43,567 bases of DNA, taken from Bacteroidota bacterium. Lineage in GTDB: Bacteria; Bacteroidota; Bacteroidia; JABEUT01. Both the position numbers and the translations under genes were made by a program. Shown here piece after piece: positions 33,251 to 41,041 of this stretch; position 1 is the first letter of the stretch; every line of letters begins with the position of its first letter. A model generated the notes under the pieces. The model was not told the origin of the DNA and made no database searches. It saw nothing but the letters and a program-made list of their open reading frames with translations. Location of the stretch: NCBI GenBank assembly GCA_013285805.1, contig JABDGY010000014.1:1-43567 (forward strand), read 5' to 3'.

Positions 33251-33775
33251 ATGCAAACATTAGTAGGAATTATGATGGGCAGCGCATCGGACCTGCCATT
33301 GATGAAAGAGGCGGCAGCCATATTGGAAAGCTTTGAAATACCTTTTGAAATTAATGTGCTGTCGGCTCACCGCACACCCGACAAAGCTATGGAATATGCG
33401 GCCAACGCTGCCAAGCGTGGCCTGAAAGTTATGATTGCCGGAGCGGGCGGAGCGGCTCACTTACCCGGTGTGGTTGCGGCTTTTACCCCATTGCCTGTTA
33501 TCGGTGTTCCGGTTAAGTCGGCCAATTCAATGAGCGGGCTCGACTCACTGCTTTCTATAGCGCAAATGCCGGGTGGTGTTCCTGTTGCTACCGTTGCAAT
33601 AGATGGCGCTATGAATGCCGGCATACTGGCTGCACAAATTATAGGTACAGGTAATCCTGAAATACAAAAGAAAGTTATTGCCTACAAAGAAAAACTGAAA
33701 GAGAAGATTTACAAGTCGGCGGAAGAAACCAACAAGCTCGACTTTAAGTTCCAGGTTAAGTACGCTGTAGTATAG
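33251..33775 (+). CDS. purE: N5-carboxyaminoimidazole ribonucleotide mutase
   Basis: 174 residues. Class I PurE signature: [16 protein letters not shown] at the N-terminus, the [14 protein letters not shown] segment with the catalytic histidine, [16 protein letters not shown], and [20 protein letters not shown]. It isomerises N5-CAIR to CAIR in purine synthesis. PurK is not in the window. Spacings of 21 bases to sppA and 18 bases to the dehydratase gene suggest cotranscription. Confidence 0.95.
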   Translation: MQTLVGIMMGSASDLPLMKEAAAILESFEIPFEINVLSAHRTPDKAMEYAANAAKRGLKVMIAGAGGAAHLPGVVAAFTPLPVIGVPVKSANSMSGLDSLLSIAQMPGGVPVATVAIDGAMNAGILAAQIIGTGNPEIQKKVIAYKEKLKEKIYKSAEETNKLDFKFQVKYAVV

Positions 33776-33793
33776 CCTAATTAAAAGCAGCTG

Positions 33794-35686
33794 ATGCGCT
33801 TAGAGTTTATACGTAGTCATTTGCCACGCTGGTTCATTCTGGTGATTGACACGTTTTTCGTTTTCTGCGCGCTCATTGTCGCTTACCTGCTCAGGTTCAA
33901 CTTTCACATTCCGCAATCGGAAAGGGACACATTTGTATATGTGTTTCCTTTTGTGATTTGTTGCCGTGCGCTTAGCTTTTACATTACGGGCGTATATAAA
34001 AACATTATACGCTACACCGAAGCGCGCGATGTGCAGCAGATTGTGGTGGTGCTTACGGCGGTAAGTTGTTTTTTCGCGCTTGCGAACCAAATAACCTACC
34101 GCATTTTCTCGGGCCACTTTGCAGTGCCGTATTCTATCATCGCCATTGAGTTTATGTCTACCACCTTTATAATGATTGCCGCAAGGCTCATTTATAAGGC
34201 TACCTATTCCGGTACGTTTAACCCGGCTAAAACCAAGCGCAGCATAATTATTTACGGCGCCCGCGAAGCCGGTATTATTGCCAAGCGTGCCGTAGAGCGA
34301 GATGCAGGGGCCAAGTATGAAGTGGCAGCGTTTTTAGATGAGGATAAAAATATGTGGGGCAAGCGGCTGGAGGGTATCACCATTTATTCGCCCGATAAAC
34401 TGAAAGGCTTGCTGGCAGATAATAATGTGGCTCACCTTGTAATTTCTGAACCCGATATTTCTTTCGAACGCAAGAATGAAATAATTGATACTTGCCTGAG
34501 CAATGGCGCTAAGGTGCTGAACGTGCCGCCCATCAATAACTGGATTAACGGCGAACTGAGCTTTAAGCAGATTAAGAAAGTCCGCATAGAAGATTTATTG
34601 GAACGCGACCCAATAGTGCTCGACCGAGATAAAATTAATACACAGTTGCATGGAAAGACTGTGCTTATTACAGGCGCTGCAGGTTCTATCGGCAGTGAAA
34701 TTGTGCGGCAGGTAATGCCGTTCCATCCTAAAAAACTGGTGCTGGTCGACCAGGCTGAATCGCCTTTGTATGATGTGGAACTGGAGATGAAAGAAATTCC
34801 ATCTATGCCTTACAAAGCATACATAGCGGATATATGTAACAGCGAGCGCATGCAGAATATCTTCAACGCGGAAAAGCCCGATATTATTTTTCATGCCGCA
34901 GCTTATAAGCATGTGCCTATTATGGAGGAAAATCCTGCCGAGGCTATTTTGGTAAACGTAAAAGGCACTATGCAACTGGCAGATATATCGGTGCAAAGCG
35001 GGGTTGAGAAATTTGTAATGGTATCGACCGACAAGGCTGTGAATCCCACAGGTGTTATGGGTGCATCGAAACGCATTGCGGAAATTTATGTGCAGGCATT
35101 GAATAAAAAAGGCAAAACACGTTTTGTAACTACCCGCTTCGGCAATGTGCTGGGTTCGAATGGTTCGGTTATTCCCCGCTTCCGGCAGCAGATAGAAAAA
35201 GGCGGCCCTATTACCATTACCGACCCTGAAATAACGCGCTTCTTTATGACTATACCCGAGGCCTGCCAGCTGGTGCTGGAAGCAGGTGCCATAGGGCAGG
35301 GGGGAGAGATTTATGTGTTCGATATGGGTAAGTCGGTGAAAATACTTGACCTTGCCAAACGCATGGTGCAGCTATCGGGATTGAAGTTAGATAAGGATAT
35401 TAAGATTGTATATACCGGCCTGCGCCCGGGTGAAAAACTGTATGAAGAATTGTTGCATAACAACGAGAATTCATTACCTACTCACCACCCATTGATATTA
35501 ATTGCCAAAGTAAAAGAAGAAGATTACGACAAGGTTTCTAAAACCATAAACGAGCTTATTGGTATGGCCACCACCCGTGACGATATGAGTATCGTTCAGA
35601 AGATGAAAGAAATTGTTCCTGAATTTGTAAGCAACAACTCTGTTTTCGAAAAACTCGATAAAGCTACTTCGATAAAGCAGGCTTAG
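33794..35686 (+). CDS. Membrane nucleotide-sugar 4,6-dehydratase, FlaA1/WbpM/CapD type
   Basis: 630 residues. Four N-terminal membrane helices (about 12-135) are followed by a first Rossmann-like domain (IIIYGAREAGIIAKRA near 150) and the catalytic SDR domain (TVLITGAAGSIGSEIVRQVM near 285). VSTDKAVNPTGVMGASKRIAE shows the serine/methionine/lysine arrangement (MxxxK) that replaces YxxxK in this family. Homologues such as WbpM and PglF dehydrate UDP-GlcNAc to the 4-keto-6-deoxy sugar that starts modified sugars in O-antigen, capsule or protein glycans. Its 3' end overlaps the opposing FKBP gene by 23 bases. Confidence 0.9.
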   Translation: MRLEFIRSHLPRWFILVIDTFFVFCALIVAYLLRFNFHIPQSERDTFVYVFPFVICCRALSFYITGVYKNIIRYTEARDVQQIVVVLTAVSCFFALANQITYRIFSGHFAVPYSIIAIEFMSTTFIMIAARLIYKATYSGTFNPAKTKRSIIIYGAREAGIIAKRAVERDAGAKYEVAAFLDEDKNMWGKRLEGITIYSPDKLKGLLADNNVAHLVISEPDISFERKNEIIDTCLSNGAKVLNVPPINNWINGELSFKQIKKVRIEDLLERDPIVLDRDKINTQLHGKTVLITGAAGSIGSEIVRQVMPFHPKKLVLVDQAESPLYDVELEMKEIPSMPYKAYIADICNSERMQNIFNAEKPDIIFHAAAYKHVPIMEENPAEAILVNVKGTMQLADISVQSGVEKFVMVSTDKAVNPTGVMGASKRIAEIYVQALNKKGKTRFVTTRFGNVLGSNGSVIPRFRQQIEKGGPITITDPEITRFFMTIPEACQLVLEAGAIGQGGEIYVFDMGKSVKILDLAKRMVQLSGLKLDKDIKIVYTGLRPGEKLYEELLHNNENSLPTHHPLILIAKVKEEDYDKVSKTINELIGMATTRDDMSIVQKMKEIVPEFVSNNSVFEKLDKATSIKQA

Positions 35687-36239
35687 CTTGCTGCACTGCT
35701 ATCAACTTAATATCGTATATCACAATTGCCCCGGGGGGAATTTTGCTCCTGTCGCCCACTAACCCATTTGCTAAATCAGACGGAATGATAAATAAAGCTT
35801 TGTCGCCCACATGCATTATCTGCACAGCCTCGTGTACTCCTGTCTCTACATTATCTTCCGCTACCTTAATCTGCTTGACAGAATCTTTGGTATCGTAACA
35901 AACGGTGCCGTCTTTCATCAGGCTTATTTTATAATTTACCGAAGCAATCTCACCACCTTTGGCTTGTTCGCCCTTACCATGTTCTTCGAACATGTAATAG
36001 ATTCCTGATGCAGTTTTCTGCATATCGTAATTACGCCTCTTTATATATTGCTGAATCTCGTCGTCCTGCTGTTTTATAAACTCTTTGTGCGATTCAATAA
36101 GGCCCTTATTCACATCCTTCTGGTTAACGTCGTGGTGAGGGTTTTGTGGTATGTCGTTATCGTCAGTACCGCAACCGCATAGCAAGGCAGTAGCCATCGC
36201 CAGTGGTGCGAAAAATTTATTTAATGAATAGGATTTCAT
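35664..36239 (-). CDS. FKBP-type peptidyl-prolyl isomerase lipoprotein, GldI-like
   Basis: 191 residues. A lipoprotein signal (MKSYSLNKFFAPLAMATALL, lipobox LCGC) puts the lipidated cysteine at 23. The residues just after it, GTDDND, are acidic and resemble the Bacteroidota lipoprotein export signal, so surface exposure is plausible. Residues about 85-185 are an FKBP domain (GGEIASVNYKISLMKDGTVCYD, then VQIMHVGDKALFIIPSDLANG and IPPGAIVIYDIKLI). It resembles GldI, a gliding/T9SS-associated isomerase, but this identity is tentative. It overlaps the DHH gene by 4 bases and is downstream of it. Confidence 0.82.
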   Translation of the reverse strand: MKSYSLNKFFAPLAMATALLCGCGTDDNDIPQNPHHDVNQKDVNKGLIESHKEFIKQQDDEIQQYIKRRNYDMQKTASGIYYMFEEHGKGEQAKGGEIASVNYKISLMKDGTVCYDTKDSVKQIKVAEDNVETGVHEAVQIMHVGDKALFIIPSDLANGLVGDRSKIPPGAIVIYDIKLIAVQQAKPALSK

Positions 36240-37255
36240 TTTCCGGTAAGTTCTTTTTTGTAGGAAGAAAGCAGGCCCAGGAATTTCATTATCGTTTCAT
36301 CCATCGACAGGTCACTCATGCCACCGGCTGCGTTCACATGCCCTCCGCCTTCAAAATTGGCGCGGGCAAATTTGTTCACATCAAAAGTATCTTTCGAGCG
36401 GAACGAAATGCGTATCTCCCCGTTTTCCTTTTCCGTAAACAATGCCGAAAACACAACTCCCTGAACGGATAAAGGTTCGTTTACTAATCCTTCTGTATCC
36501 CCATCCTTATAATCGAAACGCTTTAAATCGCTTTGGGTAAGTGCAATAAATCCTGTAGCATATTCGGGGAATATTTTCATCTTCTCCATCAGGGCAAAAC
36601 CCATGAGTCTCAGGCGTATCTCGCGGTTGTTGTCGTTAATCAGCTTATAGACTTTGGTAATCTCCGCGCCTTTTTCCATTAATTCAGCCACTACATAATG
36701 CGTATGCGTAGTAGTTGAAGAAAAACGGAACGAGCCTGTATCGGTCATAATGCCGGCATAAAGGCAGTTGGCAATATCTTTATTTACCCTGTCTGTTTCA
36801 CCCAGCTTTTCAATCAGGTCAAAAACAAGCTCCGCGGTAGAAGAAGCCTTCACACTATGGAAAGCTATATCGGCAAAGTTCTCGGGTTGAGGGTGGTGGT
36901 CAACCAGCATTATAACTGCATCGGCCTTGGCTACTTCCACACCCAGTTCATCAATGCGCTTCAGCCCGTTAAAGTCGAGGCACACTATAAAGTCAGCCTT
37001 GCGAATAGCAGCAACAGCTTCCTTAGGTTTTTTATCGTAGGTAATAATGCTTTTTGCCCCCGGCATCCAGTTTAAAAAGTCTGGAAACACATTGGGAGAA
37101 AGTACTGTTACCTTGTGTTTCAGCTTCTTAAGGAAATGAGAAACCCCCAGCGAAGAACCTATGGCGTCTGCGTCGGGTGATTTATGCATTATGATAGCCA
37201 CCTTCTGGGGCGTATCGAGTATTTCTTTCAGTTTTAAAAGCTCCTGTTCTGTCAC
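36236..37255 (-). CDS. DHH/DHHA1 phosphoesterase, NrnA-like (oligoribonuclease / pAp phosphatase)
   Basis: 339 residues from GTG 37255. Metal motifs: IIMHKSPDADAIGSSLG near the start, LDFNGLKRIDELG, LVDHHPQPENF, MTDTGSFRFSSTT, and the DHHA1 end GGGHVNAAGGMS. The family degrades nano-RNA and dephosphorylates pAp, the by-product of PAPS-dependent sulfate assimilation. The frame runs to a TTG at 37279, but that codon lies inside a consensus -7 box (37277-37284, minus), so the GTG is the better start. The product of the following gene, overlapping by 4 bases, is the FKBP lipoprotein. Confidence 0.9.
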   Translation of the reverse strand: MTEQELLKLKEILDTPQKVAIIMHKSPDADAIGSSLGVSHFLKKLKHKVTVLSPNVFPDFLNWMPGAKSIITYDKKPKEAVAAIRKADFIVCLDFNGLKRIDELGVEVAKADAVIMLVDHHPQPENFADIAFHSVKASSTAELVFDLIEKLGETDRVNKDIANCLYAGIMTDTGSFRFSSTTTHTHYVVAELMEKGAEITKVYKLINDNNREIRLRLMGFALMEKMKIFPEYATGFIALTQSDLKRFDYKDGDTEGLVNEPLSVQGVVFSALFTEKENGEIRISFRSKDTFDVNKFARANFEGGGHVNAAGGMSDLSMDETIMKFLGLLSSYKKELTGK

Positions 37256-37276
37256 AAATAATAGGGTTGTAAGAGG

Positions 37277-37284
37277 CAAAGTTA
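37277..37284 (-). promoter_or_regulatory. -7 box (TAnnTTTG) for the DHH-FKBP operon; decides its start
   Basis: TAACTTTG on the minus strand, 21 bases before GTG 37255. It overlaps the alternative TTG start at 37279 and so excludes it. Confidence 0.6.
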
Positions 37285-37330
37285 ATGTATAAACCGAACT
37301 TACAGGTTTTTGGTGTTAAGAGAGTCTTAA

Positions 37331-37610
37331 TTATTACGCCCTTACAGGGCTGACAGTGTATTTAGTCATAATCCCGTAGGGCTTCACCCTACGTTAAAAT
37401 ATCACGTCCTTTCAGGACTTTATTGCCTTGAAAGGGCAAAATATAGCAGTGCAGTGTATTGAGGACTAATCAAATAAGACTTCACCCTACGTTAATATAT
37501 GGCACCCCGTTGGAGGTTTTCTTGCCCTGAAAGGGCAAAATATGCCAGCCCAGGGTAAAGCCCTGCGCAATAGGGTTGGTGAAAGTCTAAGCCCTGTAAG
37601 GGCGCAATAA
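37331..37610. repeat. MITE-like hairpin-rich element with 21-bp terminal inverted repeats and an internal tandem duplication
   Basis: The left end (37331-37351, TTATTACGCCCTTACAGGGC...) and the right end (37590-37610) are inverted repeats of 21 bases with one mismatch. Inside are two related units offset by about 98 bases: CTTCACCCTACGTTAA at 37382-37397 and 37480-37495, and TTGCCnTGAAAGGGCAAAAT beginning at 37423 and 37522. Small hairpins recur (GTAGGGCTTCACCCTAC, GTCCTTTCAGGAC, CAGGGTAAAGCCCTG). No ORF. No target-site duplication was evident. Confidence 0.7.
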
Positions 37611-37639
37611 AATTTACGTTACAGGTAATTTTACTCTTG

Positions 37640-37647
37640 TATATTTG
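37640..37647 (+). promoter_or_regulatory. -7 box (TAnnTTTG) for ndk
   Basis: TATATTTG, 27 bases before the ndk ATG and 30 bases after the right end of the MITE-like element. Confidence 0.6.
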
Positions 37648-37674
37648 CCGACACTTTAAAAAAAACAGACTATT

Positions 37675-38094
37675 ATGGCAGGAAACAGGACATTTACCAT
37701 GGTTAAACCCCTTGCAGTAGCGGAAGGCAATGCAGGCGCGATATTGCAAATGATTCAAAAGGCTGGATTTAAGATTATAGCTATGAAGCAAACCCGCCTC
37801 AGCAAAGAGGCTGCCGGCGCTTTCTATGCTGTGCATAAGGAACGCCCTTTTTACGGGGAACTGGTTCAGTCTATGTCATCGGGCCCTATTGTAGCTGCTA
37901 TATTGGAAAAAAGCAACGCTGTTGAAGATTTCCGCAAGCTTATTGGCGCGACCGACCCGGCTAAAGCTGATGAAGGTACCATACGTAAACTGTATGCCAA
38001 GTCTATATCCGACAATGCAGTGCATGGTTCTGACAGTGATGAGAACGCCAAAATTGAAGGCGATTTCTTCTTCTCTATGCTGGAAAGGCTTTAA
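37675..38094 (+). CDS. ndk: Nucleoside diphosphate kinase
   Basis: 139 residues, the normal length. [11 protein letters not shown] at the N-terminus (lysine 11 binds phosphate), [19 protein letters not shown] in the middle, and [12 protein letters not shown] with the phosphorylated histidine 117. It equilibrates nucleoside tri- and diphosphates. Its 3' end overlaps the opposing Hpt gene by 4 bases. Confidence 0.96.
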   Translation: MAGNRTFTMVKPLAVAEGNAGAILQMIQKAGFKIIAMKQTRLSKEAAGAFYAVHKERPFYGELVQSMSSGPIVAAILEKSNAVEDFRKLIGATDPAKADEGTIRKLYAKSISDNAVHGSDSDENAKIEGDFFFSMLERL

Positions 38095-38438
38095 ACTATC
38101 TTTTTCTTCTCAGTCTCAATAAGCTGCATAAGCTTATCCGATAACTCTTTTAACTGAGGCATCAAAGACTTCACTTCGTTTAAGGCAAAGATGGAGTCTT
38201 TTGTCGTTTCTATTTTTGCCAGCAAGTCCGACAAATCAATGTCGTTACTGTACTGGATAGACGATTTCATGTGGTGGGCGCTGCGCTTCAGGTTAGTAAA
38301 GTCGCTGCGGGAAATAGCCTGTTCTATATTAGCAATATCAAGGGGTATGTTTTTATACATCAGGTCAAGTATCTCTACCACAAAACCCATATCGCCTTCG
38401 GCTAGTGCATATAAGTAACTTAAGGTTCCCTCGGCCAT
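38091..38438 (-). CDS. Stand-alone Hpt (histidine phosphotransfer) protein
   Basis: 115 residues, all helical. [16 protein letters not shown] (50-65) is the Hpt motif; H55, followed by H-M-K, is the expected phosphorylation site. The four-helix Hpt bundle fills the whole protein, so it acts as a phosphorelay shuttle. It begins 1 base after the stop of the LytTR response regulator gene, so the two are cotranscribed. It would carry phosphate between a hybrid or orthodox kinase and a regulator; the CHASE3 kinase at 43035 is the nearest candidate. Confidence 0.85.
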   Translation of the reverse strand: MAEGTLSYLYALAEGDMGFVVEILDLMYKNIPLDIANIEQAISRSDFTNLKRSAHHMKSSIQYSNDIDLSDLLAKIETTKDSIFALNEVKSLMPQLKELSDKLMQLIETEKKKIV

Positions 38439-38439
38439 T

Positions 38440-39129
38440 TTATAGCTTGTTAAGTATATTCATAAGCTGGTCCTTCATGTTGCGGCTCACAGGCACATGC
38501 TTGTCACTTATTACAATGGTATGGTCATCTATCTCCCTTATCTTATCAATACGTACAATATAAGAGCGGTGCACGCGCACAAAATCTCTCTTAGGCAATT
38601 TATCTTCAATGGCCTTCATGGTCGAAAGCACAGTATAGCGCTGTTTATCTACTGTATATATGTGTACATAGTCGGCCAGGGCCTCTATCATATAAATATC
38701 CCTCATATTTAGGCGCACAAACTTGTTGGTAACCTTTATAAAAAGCTCATTGCTTTCAGGGCTCTCCTGCTTCAGGCTCTCCTGCATCTCCTTTGCTTTG
38801 GTAACGGCTTTCAGGAAGCGCGGATATTCAACGGGCTTTATTATATAATCGGTTACGTTAAAATCAAATGCCTCGGCTGCATATTCTTTCTTCGATGTTA
38901 TAAGTATTACCTGGGGTATATCGCGGAAGGTCTTAATAAAGTCGATGCCGCTCATTTCGGGCATTTCCACATCAAGCAGCAGCAGGTCGGGCTTTTCAGC
39001 TTTTATAGCATCAAGAGCCTCAACAGGGTTGGTATAAACCCCCGACAACGTAAGGAAGGACGTTTTCTCAACGCAATGTCGTACGGCTGCACGTGCTACT
39101 TCATTATCATCTATAATAATACACTTCAT
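38440..39129 (-). CDS. LytTR-family response regulator
   Basis: 229 residues from ATG 39129. A receiver domain (1-120) with acidic D7-D8, phospho-acceptor D53 in LLLLDVEMPEMSG, T78/S79 and K98 (IIKPV) is followed by a LytTR DNA-binding domain (about 130-229: VRLNMRDIYMIEALADYVHI, the FVRVHRSYIVRIDKI segment). LytTR proteins bind pairs of direct repeats on one face of DNA. The upstream extension to 39168 is excluded because a -7 box lies at 39147-39154. It is divergent from, and adjacent to, three genes whose promoters carry 21-bp-spaced direct repeats, and is their likely activator (inference). Confidence 0.92.
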   Translation of the reverse strand: MKCIIIDDNEVARAAVRHCVEKTSFLTLSGVYTNPVEALDAIKAEKPDLLLLDVEMPEMSGIDFIKTFRDIPQVILITSKKEYAAEAFDFNVTDYIIKPVEYPRFLKAVTKAKEMQESLKQESPESNELFIKVTNKFVRLNMRDIYMIEALADYVHIYTVDKQRYTVLSTMKAIEDKLPKRDFVRVHRSYIVRIDKIREIDDHTIVISDKHVPVSRNMKDQLMNILNKL

Positions 39130-39146
39130 GGTAGGGTTTAACAATC

Positions 39147-39154
39147 CAAAAATA
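39147..39154 (-). promoter_or_regulatory. -7 box (TAnnTTTG) for the LytTR-Hpt operon
   Basis: TATTTTTG on the minus strand, 17 bases before ATG 39129. The LytTR-type direct repeat at 39189-39220 lies about 35 bases upstream of it, so the same site could also act on this promoter. Confidence 0.5.
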
Positions 39155-39188
39155 ACAAATTCCGGCAATTTTATTTCTGATAAATGTA

Positions 39189-39259
39189 ACCAATCATCGA
39201 ATGAACGTTGCTACTCATCGGTTTCTGTAAGCGCGGGGCATCAAATGGTAGTAAAATTG
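39189..39259 (+). promoter_or_regulatory. LytTR-type promoter 1: 21-bp-spaced direct half-sites plus TTG..TATA core
   Basis: Half-sites ACCAATCATCG (39189-39199) and GCTACTCATCG (39210-39220) are offset by 21 bases. After a 36-base gap comes TTGAGTATAAAA, with TTG at 39257-39259. There is no TAnnTTTG box. The regulated ATG is at 39289. Confidence 0.65.
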
Positions 39260-39288
39260 AGTATAAAACAAATTAATCTTACGTAAAA

Positions 39289-39975
39289 ATGAAAACAATT
39301 AAAAGAAATAGCATCTGGGTTGAAGAAACCAGGATAGGTACAATAATGATATTGATTGTAATTCTTTCAATGTTGTTTGCAGGTAAAGCATCAGCAGCGC
39401 CCACCACCACGGCAGCTAATACAAATAACTGTCTTGAGTCATGCTCGGCAGACTGTAATAATTTCAATGCCGTTATAAAGTGGAGCACAACCAGCGATAT
39501 GGGCAATACGGTTTTTACCGTTGACCGCACCCGCGACGGTGTTCACTTTGAAATAGTGGCAACGTTAACAGCAGTTGCAGGCGATTCAAAACACGAATAT
39601 TCAGTAGTTGACGAAACTCCTATGAGTGGTGTATATTATTACCGCATATCCGATTGCGATTCTACCGGTAAAACTACTTACCTGAACATGGTTGCATACA
39701 CACCTTGCGAGAACGACCAGGTTATAGAAGCGTTTAACACGGGACGTGAGTTGTTTATACAGGTGAACGCCCCTAAACCCGACAGCACTTCAATAGTTCT
39801 TAAAGATATGAAGGGTAATGTGGTTATTTCTGAGAAACGAAAAGTATCGTTAGGCTTGAACAATTTCAGCTTAAAACCCAGTATTGAAAAAGGGGTATAT
39901 GTACTGTCTATTAAATATGGCAAGTATAAACTGAATAAGGTATTGGCATTAGAGCCTGCAGTGGCTAAACAATAG
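39289..39975 (+). CDS. Small exported protein: FnIII-like plus T9SS-CTD-like domain (paralogue 1)
   Basis: 228 residues. A basic n-region of about 16 residues precedes a hydrophobic stretch (TIMILIVILSMLFAGKASAA), giving a signal peptide or anchor. Residues about 45-145 are an FnIII-like repeat seen in many T9SS cargo proteins (FNAVIKWSTTSDMGN, the RTRDGVHFEIVATLTAV segment, then YYYRISDCDSTGKTTYLN). Residues about 150-228 resemble a sorting-domain beta-sandwich (IVLKDMKGNVVISEKRKV, then EKGVYVLSIKYGKYKLNKV) but lack the YPNP start. Four conserved cysteines (SCSADC, TPC and one in SDCDS). It has no catalytic domain. It is a close tandem paralogue of 40176-40859, with the same promoter and terminator design. 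Confidence 0.75.
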   Translation: MKTIKRNSIWVEETRIGTIMILIVILSMLFAGKASAAPTTTAANTNNCLESCSADCNNFNAVIKWSTTSDMGNTVFTVDRTRDGVHFEIVATLTAVAGDSKHEYSVVDETPMSGVYYYRISDCDSTGKTTYLNMVAYTPCENDQVIEAFNTGRELFIQVNAPKPDSTSIVLKDMKGNVVISEKRKVSLGLNNFSLKPSIEKGVYVLSIKYGKYKLNKVLALEPAVAKQ

Positions 39976-40006
39976 GGGTTGGGTTCCGGGCACCTACAGG
40001 GGCAGG

Positions 40007-40030
40007 GGAGGCACAAAATGCCTCCTTTTG
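40007..40030 (+). terminator. Rho-independent terminator after paralogue 1
   Basis: GGAGGCA (40007-40013), loop CAAAA, TGCCTCC (40019-40025), then TTTTG and more T's. It is preceded by a conserved stretch (GGGTTCCGGGCACCTACAGG) that is also found after paralogue 2. Confidence 0.8.
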
Positions 40031-40073
40031 CTTTTTATGCCTTTTCATTCAGAAAGCCATTCGGGGCATTATT

Positions 40074-40144
40074 ACCAATCATCGAATGAACCATACCACT
40101 CGTCGGTTTCCATGAGCGCAGGGCTGCAAACCGCCGTAAACTTG
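40074..40144 (+). promoter_or_regulatory. LytTR-type promoter 2
   Basis: Half-sites ACCAATCATCG (40074-40084) and ACCACTCGTCG (40095-40105), 21 bases apart. TTG of the core is at 40142-40144, again 36 bases after the second half-site, followed by CATATATAAAACAAATTAA. The ATG is at 40176. Confidence 0.65.
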
Positions 40145-40175
40145 CATATATAAAACAAATTAAACCCAAGGTAAA

Positions 40176-40859
40176 ATGAAAACAACAGAAACATACAAAA
40201 GCGACAAAAAGGAAACGAGTGTAGCTTTAACATTTGTAGCTATATTCTTCCTTTTATTATTAATGGCCGGAAAAGTATCGGCTGCACCTTCAGGAACCAC
40301 TACCACAAACAGCAGCATTGAATCATGCTCGGCAGATTGTAATAATTTCAGTGCCGTTATAAAGTGGAGCACAAACAGCGATATGAGCAACACTATTTTT
40401 ACTGTTGAACGTACCCGCGATGGTGTTCATTTTGAAACAGTGGCAACTATAACTGCCGCTGCAGGTGATTCAAAACATGAATACTCAGTAGTAGATGAAA
40501 GCCCCATGAATGGTGTTTCATATTACCGTATATCCGATAATGATTCTGCCGGTAAAACTACTTATCTGAACACGGTTACATATACTCCTTGCGAGAACGA
40601 CCAGGTAATAGATGCATTTAACACGGGAAGTGACATATTTATACAGGTAAACGTGCTTAAACCCGACAGCAGCACAATAGTGCTTAAAGATATGAAGGGT
40701 AATGTGGTGGTTTCCGAGAAACGGAAAGTATCGGTGGGGTTGAACAATTTCAGTTTAAGGCCCAATATTGAAAAAGGGGTGTATGTACTGTCTGTAAAAT
40801 GTGGCAAGTACAAACTGAATAAGGTATTCGTATTAGAGCCTGCAGTGGCTAAACAATAG
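40176..40859 (+). CDS. Small exported protein: FnIII-like plus T9SS-CTD-like domain (paralogue 2)
   Basis: 227 residues, nearly the same sequence as the preceding gene over the FnIII-like part (CNNFSAVIKWSTNSDMSN, RTRDGVHFETVATITAA) and the C-terminal sandwich (EKGVYVLSVKCGKYKLNKV). The N-terminal 25 residues differ but keep the same plan: about 15 charged residues, then VALTFVAIFFLLLLMAGKVSA. It shares upstream half-sites, core promoter and terminator type with paralogue 1, so the duplication covered the entire transcription unit. It is probably exported; a binding or structural role is likelier than an enzymatic one because no catalytic domain exists. Confidence 0.75.
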   Translation: MKTTETYKSDKKETSVALTFVAIFFLLLLMAGKVSAAPSGTTTTNSSIESCSADCNNFSAVIKWSTNSDMSNTIFTVERTRDGVHFETVATITAAAGDSKHEYSVVDESPMNGVSYYRISDNDSAGKTTYLNTVTYTPCENDQVIDAFNTGSDIFIQVNVLKPDSSTIVLKDMKGNVVVSEKRKVSVGLNNFSLRPNIEKGVYVLSVKCGKYKLNKVFVLEPAVAKQ

Positions 40860-40891
40860 GGGTTGGGGTTCCGGGCACCTACAGGGGCAGG

Positions 40892-40920
40892 GGGAGGCGA
40901 AAGCCTCCCTTTGTTTTTTT
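40892..40920 (+). terminator. Rho-independent terminator after paralogue 2
   Basis: GGGAGGC (40892-40898), GAAA tetraloop, GCCTCCC (40903-40909), followed by TTTGTTTTTTT. Strong stem with a GNRA loop. Confidence 0.9.
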
Positions 40921-40948
40921 ATGCCCTAATGCCTTTCGGCGCATAATT

Positions 40949-41019
40949 ACCACTCATCGAATGAAAGCTACCAATCGTCGGTTTGAGTAAACGCAGGGGG
41001 TAAAAGAGGCGTAGAATTG
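40949..41019 (+). promoter_or_regulatory. LytTR-type promoter 3
   Basis: Half-sites ACCACTCATCG (40949-40959) and ACCAATCGTCG (40970-40980), 21 bases apart. Core TTGTATATAAATAAA starts at 41017, again after a 36-base gap. The ATG is at 41042. Confidence 0.65.
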
Positions 41020-41041
41020 TATATAAATAAACCTCGACAAA

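Noticed and set aside
37331-37610. Possible CRISPR array
   Set aside because: Only two related units of about 98 bases with internal hairpins and diverged sequence; no uniform repeat/spacer alternation and no cas genes nearby.
40007-40100. Riboswitch or attenuator between the two paralogues
   Set aside because: The hairpin is a simple terminator directly after the stop, and the following conserved block is explained by the half-sites.
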